64,000 nt of DNA from Palsa-892 sp035555855 (GCA_035555855.1 DATMGD010000009.1:1-64000); one strand, 5' to 3'. Shown: positions 25,800 through 34,398, counted from the first letter of the stretch. Translations and numbers: made by a program. The notes: generated by a model from the sequence alone, not told the origin.

Positions 25800-25828
25800 G
25801 TCATAGCCGGGTTTATCCCGGCTATGAC
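25800..25828. repeat. REP-like 12-bp palindrome, probable bidirectional terminator
   Basis: GTCATAGCCGGG (25800-25811) and CCCGGCTATGAC (25817-25828) form a perfect stem around TTTAT, between two convergent genes. The core pattern, a CATAGCCGGG arm facing CCCGGCTATG, resembles dispersed intergenic palindromes I associate with Bradyrhizobium/Rhodopseudomonas genomes. No second copy was noticed in this window. Confidence 0.6.
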
Positions 25829-25843
25829 GACAAGCTGAGTAAA

Positions 25844-26842
25844 TCAAAGCAATCCGTTTTCCTTGGCGAGATCCGCGAGATTCTTCTCGGGCCGTGCGCC
25901 AAGATGCGAGATGACTTCGGCGGCGGCCATCGCCCCGAGCCGCGCCGATGTTTCATGCGGCAGATCGCGCGCAAAACCATAGAGGAACCCGGCGGCGAAC
26001 AGATCGCCGGCGCCGGTCGTATCGGCGACGGTCTCGACTGGAAACGCAGGAACTGCCGCCACTTCTTCCTTGGAAACAACGACCGCGCCTTTTTCGCTGC
26101 GCGTGACGGCGGCGAACTTGGTGTCACGCCGCAGCTCCAGCAGCGCGGCATCGAAATCGCCGGTTTCGTACAGGCTCTTCAGTTCGATTTCGTTGGCGAA
26201 CAGAAAATCGACCGTGCCGCCCTTGATAAGCTCGAGAAATTCGCGCCGGTAGCGATCGACGCAGAAGGCGTCCGAAAGCGTCAGCGCCACAATGCGATTA
26301 TGCGCGTGTGCGATCTTGGCGGCCTTAAGGAACGCGTCCTTGGCGTTCTGCGGGTCCCACAGATAGCCTTCCATATAGAGAATTTTCGCAGCGGCGATGT
26401 CGCTCTCAATAATTTCGGCTGCGGAAAGAAGCTGCGCAGCGCCCAAGTAAGTATTCATGGTGCGCTCGCCGTCCGGGGTCACGAGAATATAAGAGCGCGC
26501 GGTCGAAGGGCCGTCCTTGATGGGCGCCACGTCGAAGCTGACGCCTGCGGCACGGATGTCGTGAGAGAAGACCTTGCCGAGGCCATCGTCTTTCACAGCG
26601 CCGATGAAAGCAGCACGGCCGCCGAACGAAGCGACGCCCGCGATGGTATTCGCCGCCGAGCCGCCGGAGATTTCCCGCGCCGGTCCCATCGCCTTGTAGA
26701 TCGCCTCGGCGCGGGCTTCGTCGATCAGGCTCATGCCGCCCTTGGCCATCTGATGGCGGACGAGAAAATCGTCATCGGCGCGTGCGATCACATCGACGAT
26801 GGCATTGCCGATGCCGATGACATCATAGCGTGTTGTGGTCAT
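25844..26842 (-). CDS. PfkB-family carbohydrate/adenosine kinase
   Basis: A 332-residue PfkB-family sugar or nucleoside kinase, closest in pattern to the adenosine kinase/ribokinase branch. The N-terminal signature region is ISGGSAANTIAGVASFGGRAAFIG, and the C-terminal catalytic signature DTTGAGDLFAAGFLYGFA contains the general-base aspartate. FLFANEIELKSLYE is the family's interior block. ATP is the phosphate donor in known members. Adenosine salvage is the likeliest role, but fructose or other furanose substrates cannot be excluded. It is head-to-head with trpS and convergent with the malic enzyme. Confidence 0.85.
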   Translation of the reverse strand: MTTTRYDVIGIGNAIVDVIARADDDFLVRHQMAKGGMSLIDEARAEAIYKAMGPAREISGGSAANTIAGVASFGGRAAFIGAVKDDGLGKVFSHDIRAAGVSFDVAPIKDGPSTARSYILVTPDGERTMNTYLGAAQLLSAAEIIESDIAAAKILYMEGYLWDPQNAKDAFLKAAKIAHAHNRIVALTLSDAFCVDRYRREFLELIKGGTVDFLFANEIELKSLYETGDFDAALLELRRDTKFAAVTRSEKGAVVVSKEEVAAVPAFPVETVADTTGAGDLFAAGFLYGFARDLPHETSARLGAMAAAEVISHLGARPEKNLADLAKENGLL

Positions 26843-26886
26843 TCAGCCCTCCAAAACGAAGGGTGGCGGTAGCAGGCGAGATACTC

Positions 26887-26919
26887 AGGGGCAAGCCTCG
26901 AGGCTCTCCTCTTGCCCCT
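26887..26919. repeat. 9-bp inverted repeat between the PfkB kinase and trpS
   Basis: AGGGGCAAG (26887-26895) and CTTGCCCCT (26911-26919) pair perfectly around a 15-base loop that itself contains the palindrome GCCTCGAGGC. It lies in the head-to-head gap, 50 bases before the trpS start. It could be an operator or an mRNA leader stem. Confidence 0.4.
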
Positions 26920-26968
26920 CCCCGCACCGGCATGGCATGACGCAGCCCTATTTTCGGAACATCAGAAA

Positions 26969-28006
26969 ATGCCAGCTTTCAAAGAACTCGTGTTTTCCGG
27001 GGTGCAGCCGACCGGCAACCTCACCCTCGGAAACTATCTGGGCGCCATCACCAAGTTCGTGGCGCTCCAGCACAAGTACGACTGCATCTATTGCGTCGTC
27101 GATATGCACGCCATCACGGTCTGGCAGGAGCCGCAGGAACTCAAGCGCACGACGCGCGAAGTGACGGCGGCGTTCATCGCATCGGGTGTCGATCCGAAGA
27201 AAAGCATCATCTTCAACCAGAGCCAGGTCGCCGAACACGCCGAGCTTGCCTGGGTGCTGAATTGCGTCGCGCGGCTCGGCTGGCTCAACCGCATGACGCA
27301 GTTCAAGGAAAAGGCCGGCAAGGACCGGGAGAACGCTTCGGTCGGGCTTTACGCCTATCCGAACCTGATGGCGGCCGACATTCTGGTTTATCGCGCGACG
27401 CACGTTCCGGTCGGCGAAGACCAAAAGCAGCATCTCGAACTTGCGCGCGACATCGCGCAGAAGTTCAATAACGATTACGCCGAATCCATTCGCGCCAACA
27501 ATTTCGGCGAGACATTCTTTCCGCTGCCGGAGCCGCTGATCGCGGGCCCGGCGACACGCGTCATGTCGCTCCGCGACGGCACCAAGAAAATGTCGAAGTC
27601 GGACCCCTCCGATTATTCGCGCATCAACCTTACCGACGACGCCGACACCATCGCGCAGAAGTTCCGCAAGGCGAGAACCGATCCGCACCCGCTGCCGTCC
27701 GATGTGAAAGAACTCGAAGCGCGGCCCGAAGCCGACAACCTCGTCGGCATTTATGCCGCGCTCTCGGGCAAGACACCGGCGGATGTGCTGGGTGAATTCG
27801 GCGGCGCGCAATTCTCGCGTTTCAAAGAAGCGCTGACGGAACTCTCGGTCGAAAAACTCGGACCGATCGGCGCCGAGATGAAGCGCATCATGCAGGATGC
27901 CGCCTATATCGACAGCGTTCTCAACGACGGATCGGCGCGCGCCCGCGCGATCGCGGCGCAAACGATGAAATCGGTCAAGGATATCGTCGGTTTCGTCCGC
28001 GGTTAG
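26969..28006 (+). CDS. trpS: Tryptophan--tRNA ligase
   Basis: A 345-residue class I aminoacyl-tRNA synthetase that charges tRNA-Trp. The HIGH-type motif is TLGNYLGA near residue 18, after FSGVQPTGNL which is specific to TrpS. The KMSKS loop is seen intact as KKMSKSDPSDYS near 207-216. VGEDQKQHLELARDIAQKFN contributes to tryptophan and ATP binding. ATG 26969 is chosen, since upstream in-frame sequence lacks family similarity. The protein is cytoplasmic and normally dimeric. The gap before it carries a stem-loop, but no tryptophan-codon leader peptide was found. Confidence 0.97.
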   Translation: MPAFKELVFSGVQPTGNLTLGNYLGAITKFVALQHKYDCIYCVVDMHAITVWQEPQELKRTTREVTAAFIASGVDPKKSIIFNQSQVAEHAELAWVLNCVARLGWLNRMTQFKEKAGKDRENASVGLYAYPNLMAADILVYRATHVPVGEDQKQHLELARDIAQKFNNDYAESIRANNFGETFFPLPEPLIAGPATRVMSLRDGTKKMSKSDPSDYSRINLTDDADTIAQKFRKARTDPHPLPSDVKELEARPEADNLVGIYAALSGKTPADVLGEFGGAQFSRFKEALTELSVEKLGPIGAEMKRIMQDAAYIDSVLNDGSARARAIAAQTMKSVKDIVGFVRG

Positions 28007-28098
28007 CCTTCGCTCCGGCGATTTGATTCGTGCGCTGAAGTGCATCTTGTGCCGGGCGCGCTTCGCGTGGCAGCATTGGCCCTCATCGGAATCACCTC

Positions 28099-28599
28099 AT
28101 GAGCCGCGTCAAGCGCAAGAGTTTCGAACCCGGTCACCAGCGCAACTTCCTGGTGGTGATCGACGACACGCCCGAATGCGACCGCGCCGTCTATTACGCG
28201 AGCCGGCGCGCGGCGCGCACCAACAGCAATGTCGTGATGCTCGCAGTGGTGGCAATCGGCGATTCCAACCAGCAGTGGCTCGGCGTCGGCGACCTGATGC
28301 GCCAGGAGGCGCATGAGGAAGCTGAAAAGCTGCTCGATCATTTCGCCGCGCGGGCGAAGAACCTCGCCGGCATCGAGCCCGAGCGCGTCGTGCGCGAAGG
28401 CAATAAGGCCGACGAAGTACTGAAAGTGATCGACGAAGACGAGGATGTCGCCATTCTCGTGCTCGCCTCCGCGAGCGGCAACGAGGGCCCCGGCCCGCTC
28501 GTCACTTCGCTCGCAGGCTCGGGTTCGAGCACCTTCCCGATCCCGATCACCATCGTGCCGGGCAGCCTCTCCGACGAAGAGCTCGACGCGCTCGCCTGA
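28099..28599 (+). CDS. Universal stress protein UspA-family
   Basis: A 166-residue single-domain universal stress protein. The N-terminal strand RNFLVVIDDTPECDRAVYYASRRA is the typical opening of the fold with the conserved aspartate. The usual ATP-binding G-x2-G-x9-G-S pattern is not clear in the C-terminal part (ASASGNEGPGPLVTSLAGSGS), so nucleotide binding is uncertain. The central EAEKLLDHFAARAKNLAG and VVREGNKADEVLKVIDED are standard helices and strands. It stands alone between trpS and nfuA on the same strand. The role is stress-related by family only. Confidence 0.85.
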   Translation: MSRVKRKSFEPGHQRNFLVVIDDTPECDRAVYYASRRAARTNSNVVMLAVVAIGDSNQQWLGVGDLMRQEAHEEAEKLLDHFAARAKNLAGIEPERVVREGNKADEVLKVIDEDEDVAILVLASASGNEGPGPLVTSLAGSGSSTFPIPITIVPGSLSDEELDALA

Positions 28600-28741
28600 A
28601 GGGTTTTTGGCCTAACCGGGCGTTTTCCCGATAACGCATGCCTGAAAGACTTATGGCGCGCGCCCTTCCGCAACCGGCGCGAAGGGCTTACATAAAGGGC
28701 GACCACGTTAGAGAGCCGAGAGAGAGAGCGGGAGCCATCCC

Positions 28742-29308
28742 ATGTTCATTCAGACCGAAACGACCCCGAACCCCGCGACGCTGAAATTCCTGCCGGGCCG
28801 CCCGGTGCTGGAAAGCGGCACGCTGGAGATGCGCAGCGCCGAATCGGCCGCGCGCTCGCCGCTCGCGCAGCGCCTGTTCGCCGTGCCCGGCGTCTCGGCG
28901 GTGATGCTCGGCCAGGACTTCATCGCCGTCACCAAGCAGGACGGCGACTGGAACCACCTCAAGCCCGCGATCCTCGGCGCGGTGATGGAGCATTTCCTCG
29001 CCAACGAGCCGATCGTCGCCAAGGACGCCGACGGCGTGCCGCATAGCGACGAGGAAGACGAATTCTTCGACAAGAACGACGCCGAAATCGTCGCGACGAT
29101 CAAGGATCTTTTGGAGACGCGCGTGCGCCCGGCGGTCGCCAACGACGGCGGCGACATCACGTTTCGCGGCTACGTCAACGGCGTCGTGTTTCTCAACATG
29201 AAGGGCGCCTGCTCGGGCTGCCCGTCCTCGACAGCGACGCTCAAGAACGGCATCGAAAATCTGCTTCGGCATTTCGTGCCCGACGTGACCGAAGTTCGGC
29301 CTGTCTAA
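28742..29308 (+). CDS. nfuA: NfuA-type Fe-S cluster carrier (NifU C-terminal domain protein)
   Basis: A 188-residue iron-sulfur carrier that holds a bridging 4Fe-4S cluster between two subunits and passes it to client enzymes such as MiaB and lipoate synthase. The N-terminal Nfu domain (MFIQTETTPNPATLKFLPGR) is followed after an acidic linker (residues 96-112) by the NifU-like domain with GACSGCPSSTATLKNGI, which gives the cluster ligands Cys157 and Cys160. The start ATG 28742 has a GGGAG site upstream. A possible stem (GCCCTTC facing GAAGGGC) lies in the 142-base leader. The radical SAM client MiaB is encoded about 2.6 kb downstream on the same strand. Confidence 0.95.
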   Translation: MFIQTETTPNPATLKFLPGRPVLESGTLEMRSAESAARSPLAQRLFAVPGVSAVMLGQDFIAVTKQDGDWNHLKPAILGAVMEHFLANEPIVAKDADGVPHSDEEDEFFDKNDAEIVATIKDLLETRVRPAVANDGGDITFRGYVNGVVFLNMKGACSGCPSSTATLKNGIENLLRHFVPDVTEVRPV

Positions 29309-29328
29309 CAACACCTCTCGCGTCCTCT

Positions 29329-30012
29329 ATGCGCATTCTCGCGATCGACACGGCGCTCGACGCCTGCTCCGCCGCGTTGATCGAGACGATCGACGACAGC
29401 GTGCTCGGCTTTGAGTCGCACGAGATCGGCCGCGGCCATGCCGAGCAACTGCTGCCGATCGTCGACAGCGTAATGAAGAAGGCGAGCGCGCGCTTCGAGC
29501 ACATCGACCGCTTCGCCGTGACGATCGGCCCCGGCAGCTTCACGGGCCTGCGCGTCGGCCTTTCGGCGGCGCGCGGCTTCGGCCTCGTTACGAAAAAGCC
29601 CGTCGTCGGCATTTCGACTCTCGCCGCCTTCATTGCGCCTTTGATGACGCAGGATCAGGCGGTTCCGGTCGTCGCCGCGATCGACGCCAAGCACGGCAAT
29701 CTCTACATGCAGATGGTCGGCGCCGGCGGCCGCACGCTGGTCACCGCGCGCGCCGCGAGCCTGCGCGAAACGGTGCGCGCCGTCGCGCTTGGCCCGGTGC
29801 GCATCGTCGGCAATGCCGCCGACATGCTGGCCGCGCACTGGCCGCCGAAACTTCCGCAGCCGGTGCTGGTCGAGCAGCGCGTCGCGCCCGACATCGTCTG
29901 GGTCGCGCGCATCGCGGCTGTCGCCGATCCCGAGCGCGCGCTGCCAAAGCCGCTTTATCTCAAACTTCCCGACGCGCAGCCGCAGACCGCGGGCCGCATC
30001 GCCCGGCAATGA
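29329..30012 (+). CDS. tsaB: tRNA threonylcarbamoyladenosine biosynthesis protein TsaB
   Basis: A 227-residue inactive ASKHA-fold partner of TsaD, needed for the t6A37 modification of ANN-reading tRNAs. The opening MRILAIDTALDACSAALIE and the block FAVTIGPGSFTGLRVGLSAARGFGL are the family signatures. The 20-base gap after nfuA and the four-base overlap with rimI (ATGA) suggest one transcript. Pairing of tsaB with rimI is widespread in bacteria and supports both names. It acts in the cytoplasm in complex with TsaD and TsaE, which are not in this window. Confidence 0.95.
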   Translation: MRILAIDTALDACSAALIETIDDSVLGFESHEIGRGHAEQLLPIVDSVMKKASARFEHIDRFAVTIGPGSFTGLRVGLSAARGFGLVTKKPVVGISTLAAFIAPLMTQDQAVPVVAAIDAKHGNLYMQMVGAGGRTLVTARAASLRETVRAVALGPVRIVGNAADMLAAHWPPKLPQPVLVEQRVAPDIVWVARIAAVADPERALPKPLYLKLPDAQPQTAGRIARQ

Positions 30013-30518
30013 GCGGCTTTTTCGCCCGACTGTTTCAACGCCCGGCCCCTGCAATCGTCGAAGCGCGCCCGCGCGATGCGCGCGAATGCGCTTTGCTGCA
30101 CGCCCAATCGTTCCCGATTGGCTGGAGCGAAAGCGAAATGGAGCGGCTTCTCCTGGATTCAACGGTGATTTGCCATCTTGCCCGGAAGAACGGCGGACGC
30201 GGCGCGGCGCTCGCCTTCATCATGTCGCGAATCGTCGCCGACGAAGCGGAAATCCTGAGCGTTGCGGTCGCGCCTAAAACGCGCGGCCGGGGCCTTGCCG
30301 GCGATCTCCTGCGCCATCATCTCGCGCGCGTTGCCGCGCGCGGCGCGGCGCGGATGTTTCTCGAAGTCGGCGAGGATAACGCGCCTGCCTTACGTCTTTA
30401 TGCCCGTGCCGGTTTTCGCGAGGTCGGCAAGCGCGCGGGCTATTATCCGCGCGGCACTTCCGCTTCCGGCAAAAGCGGCGCGGTTTCGGCGCTTATCCTG
30501 CGGCGTGAACTGGCCTAA
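30009..30518 (+). CDS. rimI: Ribosomal protein alanine N-acetyltransferase RimI
   Basis: A 169-residue GNAT acetyltransferase of the RimI type, which acetylates the N-terminal alanine of ribosomal protein S18. The acetyl-CoA loop is VAVAPKTRGRGLAGDLLRHHL, with the R-G-R-G-L pattern, and the late block MFLEVGEDNAPALRLYARAGFREVGKRAGYY is typical RimI, including the Asn-x-x-Ala-Leu-x-Leu-Tyr element. It starts inside the tsaB stop codon. Context and motif agree well; other GNAT substrates are possible. Confidence 0.92.
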   Translation: MSGFFARLFQRPAPAIVEARPRDARECALLHAQSFPIGWSESEMERLLLDSTVICHLARKNGGRGAALAFIMSRIVADEAEILSVAVAPKTRGRGLAGDLLRHHLARVAARGAARMFLEVGEDNAPALRLYARAGFREVGKRAGYYPRGTSASGKSGAVSALILRRELA

Positions 30519-30582
30519 TCAAACGCGCGTTGCCCTCACGACAAGCGGCGACTAAAATCGGTAACGCAACAAAGGATTGCTT

Positions 30583-31032
30583 GTGAGCGGTTCGAAATTC
30601 CATCCGGCGGCCATTTCCGTCGAGGACGCCTGCGTCAAAAGCGGCATGCGCATGACCGAGCAGCGCCGCGTCATCGCGCGCGTCCTGGATTCGTCGCGCG
30701 ATCATCCCGACGTCGAGGAACTCTACAAGCGCGCCTCCGCCATCGACGACAAAATCTCGATGTCGACGGTCTATCGCACCATGAAGCTCTTTGAGGACGC
30801 CGGCATCATCGAGAAGCACGACTTCGGCGACGGCCGCTCGCGCTACGAGCAGGCGCCGGAGGAGCATCACGATCACCTCATCAATCTTCGCACCGGCAAG
30901 GTGATCGAATTCCGCTCGGAAGAAATCGAGAAGTTGCAGGTCGAGGTCGCGCGCAAGCTCGGCTTCAGGCTCGTCGATCACCGGCTCGAGCTTTACGCGC
31001 TGCCGCTCGACGACGACAAGAAAAAGTCCTGA
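30583..31032 (+). CDS. fur: Fur-family metal-responsive regulator (Fur/Mur type)
   Basis: A 149-residue Fur-family repressor. The winged-helix domain has MRMTEQRRVIARVLDSS and the recognition segment KISMSTVYRTMKLFEDAGI; the metal region EEHHDHLINLRTGKVIEF supplies the histidine ligands. It lacks the two C-terminal CxxC zinc pairs of E. coli Fur, as do rhizobial Fur/Mur proteins, several of which answer to manganese. The start is GTG 30583 with AAAGGA eight bases upstream; a TTG lies two codons earlier. The dyad GCAA (30566-30569) facing TTGC (30577-30580) overlaps the ribosome site and could allow self-control. A second family member, irr, lies at 57083. Confidence 0.9.
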   Translation: MSGSKFHPAAISVEDACVKSGMRMTEQRRVIARVLDSSRDHPDVEELYKRASAIDDKISMSTVYRTMKLFEDAGIIEKHDFGDGRSRYEQAPEEHHDHLINLRTGKVIEFRSEEIEKLQVEVARKLGFRLVDHRLELYALPLDDDKKKS

Positions 31033-31033
31033 C

Positions 31034-31879
31034 ATGATCCGCACGGCCTTTATCGCAGCGGCACTCGTGCTCGCGACCTTGATCGGCATTCCGCTGCAAT
31101 GGCTGTCGATCAAGCTCGGCCTGCCGACGCGGCGCTTGATCCCGATGTATTACCACCGGCTGTGTCTCAAGCTCTTTGGCGTGCGCGTCGAGGTGCGCGG
31201 CTCGCCGACGAAAGATCGCCCGCTCCTGTTCGTCGCCAATCACTCGTCCTGGCTCGATCATCTGATTCTGAGCGGAACGACGCCGGTCGTCTTCATCGCC
31301 AAGAAGGAAATCGCGAGCTGGCCGGTATTCGGCCTTCTCGCCAAGTTGCAGCGCTCGGTGTTCGTTGACCGCGAGCGGCGCCACAAGACCGGCGCGGTGA
31401 CGCAGGAAATCTCGACGCGGCTCACGAACGGCGATCCGGTCGTGCTTTATGGTGAAGGCACCACCGGCGACGGCAATCGCGTGCTGCCGTTCCGCTCGGC
31501 GCTTCTCGGTGCGATGGGCATGACCGTCGGGCCCGGCGAGAACGGCTACTTGCAGCCGGTCTCGATCGCCTACACGCGGTTGCAGGGTCTGCCGATGGGC
31601 CGCCAGCACCGCCCGGTCGCCGCCTGGTTCGGCAACACCAACATCATCAAACATATCGGCCGGGTGCTCAGGATGGGCGGCATCGACGCCGTCGTTACTT
31701 TCGGCACGGCCATGGTCGTGACCCCGGAAATGGACCGCAAAAGCGTCGCGAAGTCCCTGGAGCAGTCGGTGCGGCGTATGACCACCGCGGCGCGCCTCGC
31801 CCGGCCGGAAATTGCTATATCTCACAATGCCTTAGAGATATCCCCCGGGGCCGTTTCCTTGCCGGCGGATTCCCGGTAA
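31034..31879 (+). CDS. PlsC-type 1-acyl-glycerol-phosphate acyltransferase
   Basis: A 281-residue membrane-associated acyltransferase of the PlsC (LPLAT) superfamily. The catalytic H-x4-D is in VANHSSWLDHLIL, and the glycerophosphate-binding block LYGEGTTGDGNRVLPFRSALLG carries the family's E-G-T. One hydrophobic N-terminal segment (FIAAALVLATLIGIPLQW) anchors it to the inner membrane. It would make phosphatidic acid or, like OlsA proteins, acylate lyso-ornithine lipid; the exact acceptor is not readable. It begins one base after the fur stop and shares its transcript. Confidence 0.88.
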   Translation: MIRTAFIAAALVLATLIGIPLQWLSIKLGLPTRRLIPMYYHRLCLKLFGVRVEVRGSPTKDRPLLFVANHSSWLDHLILSGTTPVVFIAKKEIASWPVFGLLAKLQRSVFVDRERRHKTGAVTQEISTRLTNGDPVVLYGEGTTGDGNRVLPFRSALLGAMGMTVGPGENGYLQPVSIAYTRLQGLPMGRQHRPVAAWFGNTNIIKHIGRVLRMGGIDAVVTFGTAMVVTPEMDRKSVAKSLEQSVRRMTTAARLARPEIAISHNALEISPGAVSLPADSR

Positions 31880-31949
31880 GTAATACCGCACGAGCGAAAA
31901 GGCCCAGGGCCAGCCGCGATCGAAGCGGCGGGCGGGCAACAAAGGCGCG

Positions 31950-33344
31950 ATGAGCGGACCCCGCAAGCTATTCATCAAGTCGTTCGGCTGCCAGATGAAC
32001 GTCTATGACTCCCAGCGCATGGCGGATGCCATGGCGCGCGAGGGTTATGTCGAGACCGACCGGCCCGAAGACGCCGATCTCGTGGTGCTGAACACCTGCA
32101 ACATCCGCGAGAAGGCGACCGAAAAGGTCTATTCGGACCTCGGCCGCTACCGGCTGATGAAACAGGCCGCCGAGGACGAAGGCCGCCGCATGACGGTGAC
32201 GATCGCCGGTTGTGTCGCACAGGCCGAAGGCGAAGAAATTCGCCGCCGCGCGCCTCATGTCGATCTCGTCGTCGGCCCGCAGAACATTCATCACCTGCCT
32301 GCGCTGGTCGCGCGCGGCAGGGCGGCGGTCGATACCGAATTTCCGGTCGAGGACAAGTTCGATCATCTCGCGCAGCCTGCGCGGAAGAACATCCGCGCGC
32401 GCGGCGTGACGGCGTTCGTGACCGTGCAGGAAGGTTGCGACAAGTTCTGCACGTTCTGCGTCGTGCCTTACACGCGCGGTAACGAGCTTTCGCGACCGGT
32501 ACACAAGATCGTCGCCGAGGTCGAGCATCTCGCGGCGGCCGGCGTCGCGGAAGTCACGCTGATCGGCCAGAACGTCAACGCCTATCACGGTGACGGGCCG
32601 GACAACATGCCGTGGACGCTGGCGCAACTTTTTGAGCGCGTCGCCGAAGTGCGCGGCATCGAGCGCATCCGCTACATGACGAGCCATCCGCGCGACATGA
32701 GCGAGGATCTCATCAAAGCGCATCGCGACATGCCGAAGCTGATGCCGTTTTTGCATCTTCCCGTGCAGTCGGGCTCCGACCGCATCCTGAAGGCGATGAA
32801 TAGAAAGCACGGCCGCGACGAATATTTCGACATCGTCGCGCGCATGCGCGCGGCGCGTCCCGATATCGCGCTGTCGTCTGATTTCATCGTCGGCTTCCCC
32901 GGCGAGACGGAAGAAGATTTCGAGGACACGCTCGATCTCATTCGCAAGGTGAAATTCGCTTCGGCCTTCTCGTTCAAGTACAGCCCGCGCCCCGGCACGG
33001 GTGCTGCCGACATGGACGACCAGATTTCCGAAGACGTGAAGACCGAACGGCTGCACCGCTTGCAGGATTTGCTGGAAGCGCAGCGGCAGGAATTCAACCG
33101 CGCGCTGAAGCACCGCGAGTTCGACGTGCTGTTTGAAAAGCCCGGACGCCTTGAGGGCCAGATTCAGGGCCGCGCGCCGTATCTTCTGCCGGTGCAGGTC
33201 ATGGGACCTTCGCAACTGATCGGCAAGGTCGCCAGGGTGCGAATCACGGAGATCAGCTCGAACAGCCTGTTCGGGGAACTGGTGAGCCTCGCATCGGATT
33301 ATCATGGAGAGCCGCGCGCCTTCGCCGCGGCGGGAGCTGGCTGA
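31950..33344 (+). CDS. miaB: tRNA-2-methylthio-N6-dimethylallyladenosine synthase MiaB
   Basis: A 464-residue radical SAM methylthiotransferase that makes ms2i6A at position 37 of tRNAs. Three N-terminal cysteines ligate the auxiliary cluster (Cys14 in SFGCQMN, Cys50 in NTCN, Cys88 in AGCVAQ). The radical SAM cluster ligands are Cys163, Cys167 and Cys170 in EGCDKFCTFCVVPY. A C-terminal TRAM domain follows from about residue 385. Length and order are normal. NfuA, encoded upstream, is a known cluster donor for MiaB. The miaB-phoH-ybeY-corC-lnt order is common in proteobacteria. Confidence 0.97.
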   Translation: MSGPRKLFIKSFGCQMNVYDSQRMADAMAREGYVETDRPEDADLVVLNTCNIREKATEKVYSDLGRYRLMKQAAEDEGRRMTVTIAGCVAQAEGEEIRRRAPHVDLVVGPQNIHHLPALVARGRAAVDTEFPVEDKFDHLAQPARKNIRARGVTAFVTVQEGCDKFCTFCVVPYTRGNELSRPVHKIVAEVEHLAAAGVAEVTLIGQNVNAYHGDGPDNMPWTLAQLFERVAEVRGIERIRYMTSHPRDMSEDLIKAHRDMPKLMPFLHLPVQSGSDRILKAMNRKHGRDEYFDIVARMRAARPDIALSSDFIVGFPGETEEDFEDTLDLIRKVKFASAFSFKYSPRPGTGAADMDDQISEDVKTERLHRLQDLLEAQRQEFNRALKHREFDVLFEKPGRLEGQIQGRAPYLLPVQVMGPSQLIGKVARVRITEISSNSLFGELVSLASDYHGEPRAFAAAGAG

Positions 33345-34398
33345 TTTGCGCGACCCCGGAACGAACCGTCAAAAGGCCTACGACAAGCCTTCGCACGACA
33401 AGCCTTGGTCCGATACACGCGTGAAACCCGCCGAGCTCGTCCTCGAATTCGACGACAACAAGCTCGCTTCGGCGCTGTTCGGGCGGCATGCCGAGAACCT
33501 CGCGCTGATCGAGCGCCGCCTCGGCGTCACCGCCGACCAGCGCGGCAACAAGGTGACGCTGGAAGGCGAATCCGAAGCCTGCCAGCAGGCGCGCCGCGCG
33601 CTCGGCGCGCTCTACAAGCAGCTCAAGGGCGGCCATCACATTACCCACGGCGACGTCGAAGGCGCGATCCGCCAGGTGACGCATGCGCCGCAGCCGGACG
33701 CCGAAGCGGGCCATCACGGCCATTTCGCGGAGATGCGTCTGCGCAAGCGCCTCGTCCGTGCGCGCACCGCCGGACAAGACAAATACATGCGGGCGCTACA
33801 GAACAACACGCTCGTCTTCGGCAGCGGCCCGGCCGGCACCGGCAAGACGTGGCTCGCGGTCGCGCATGCCGTGCATCTTTTCGAGCGGCGCGAAGTCGAT
33901 CGCATCGTGCTCTCTCGCCCCGCCGTCGAAGCCGGCGAGCGGCTCGGCTTTCTGCCGGGCGACATGCGCGAGAAGGTCGATCCCTATCTCAGGCCGATTT
34001 ACGACGCGTTCTTCGATCTCATGGACCGCGGCATTTTCGAGCGCGCCCTGCAATCGGGCGACATCGAAATCGCGCCGCTCGCTTTCATGCGCGGGCGGAC
34101 GCTCGCCAACGCCGCCGTCATTCTCGACGAAGCGCAGAACACGACGTCGATGCAGATGAAGATGTTTCTCACGAGGCTCGGCGAAAATTCGCGGATGATG
34201 GTGACCGGCGATCCGTCGCAGATCGATCTTCCGCCTGGACAGAAATCCGGCCTTGTCGAAGCGATCGCCGTGCTGCCGGGGCTTGCCGACATCGCGCATG
34301 TCGCGTTCGAGGCGAGCGACGTCGTGCGGCATGAACTCGTCGGGCGCATCGTCAGCGCCTACGATGCAGCGGGCGCAAAACCCGCAACCAGGCCGTGA
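33304..34398 (+). CDS. PhoH-family ATPase (YbeZ-like)
   Basis: A PhoH-like P-loop ATPase of up to 364 residues. Walker A is SGPAGTGKTWLAVAHA near 173-188, with VLSRPAVEAGERLGFLPGD, AVILDEAQNTTSMQMKMFLTR (Walker B) and VTGDPSQIDLP, all standard for YbeZ, which works with YbeY on ribosome or RNA processing. The start is uncertain. ATG 33304 would overlap miaB by 41 bases without a ribosome site, while in-frame TTG 33346 lies one base after the miaB stop with GGGAG upstream and gives 350 residues; the latter is quite plausible. The stop overlaps the ybeY GTG. Confidence 0.92.
   Translation: MESRAPSPRRELADLRDPGTNRQKAYDKPSHDKPWSDTRVKPAELVLEFDDNKLASALFGRHAENLALIERRLGVTADQRGNKVTLEGESEACQQARRALGALYKQLKGGHHITHGDVEGAIRQVTHAPQPDAEAGHHGHFAEMRLRKRLVRARTAGQDKYMRALQNNTLVFGSGPAGTGKTWLAVAHAVHLFERREVDRIVLSRPAVEAGERLGFLPGDMREKVDPYLRPIYDAFFDLMDRGIFERALQSGDIEIAPLAFMRGRTLANAAVILDEAQNTTSMQMKMFLTRLGENSRMMVTGDPSQIDLPPGQKSGLVEAIAVLPGLADIAHVAFEASDVVRHELVGRIVSAYDAAGAKPATRP

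Noticed and set aside
26843..26968. Tryptophan attenuator or T-box before trpS.
   Set aside because: No short frame with tryptophan codons, no T-box sequence and no terminator T run.
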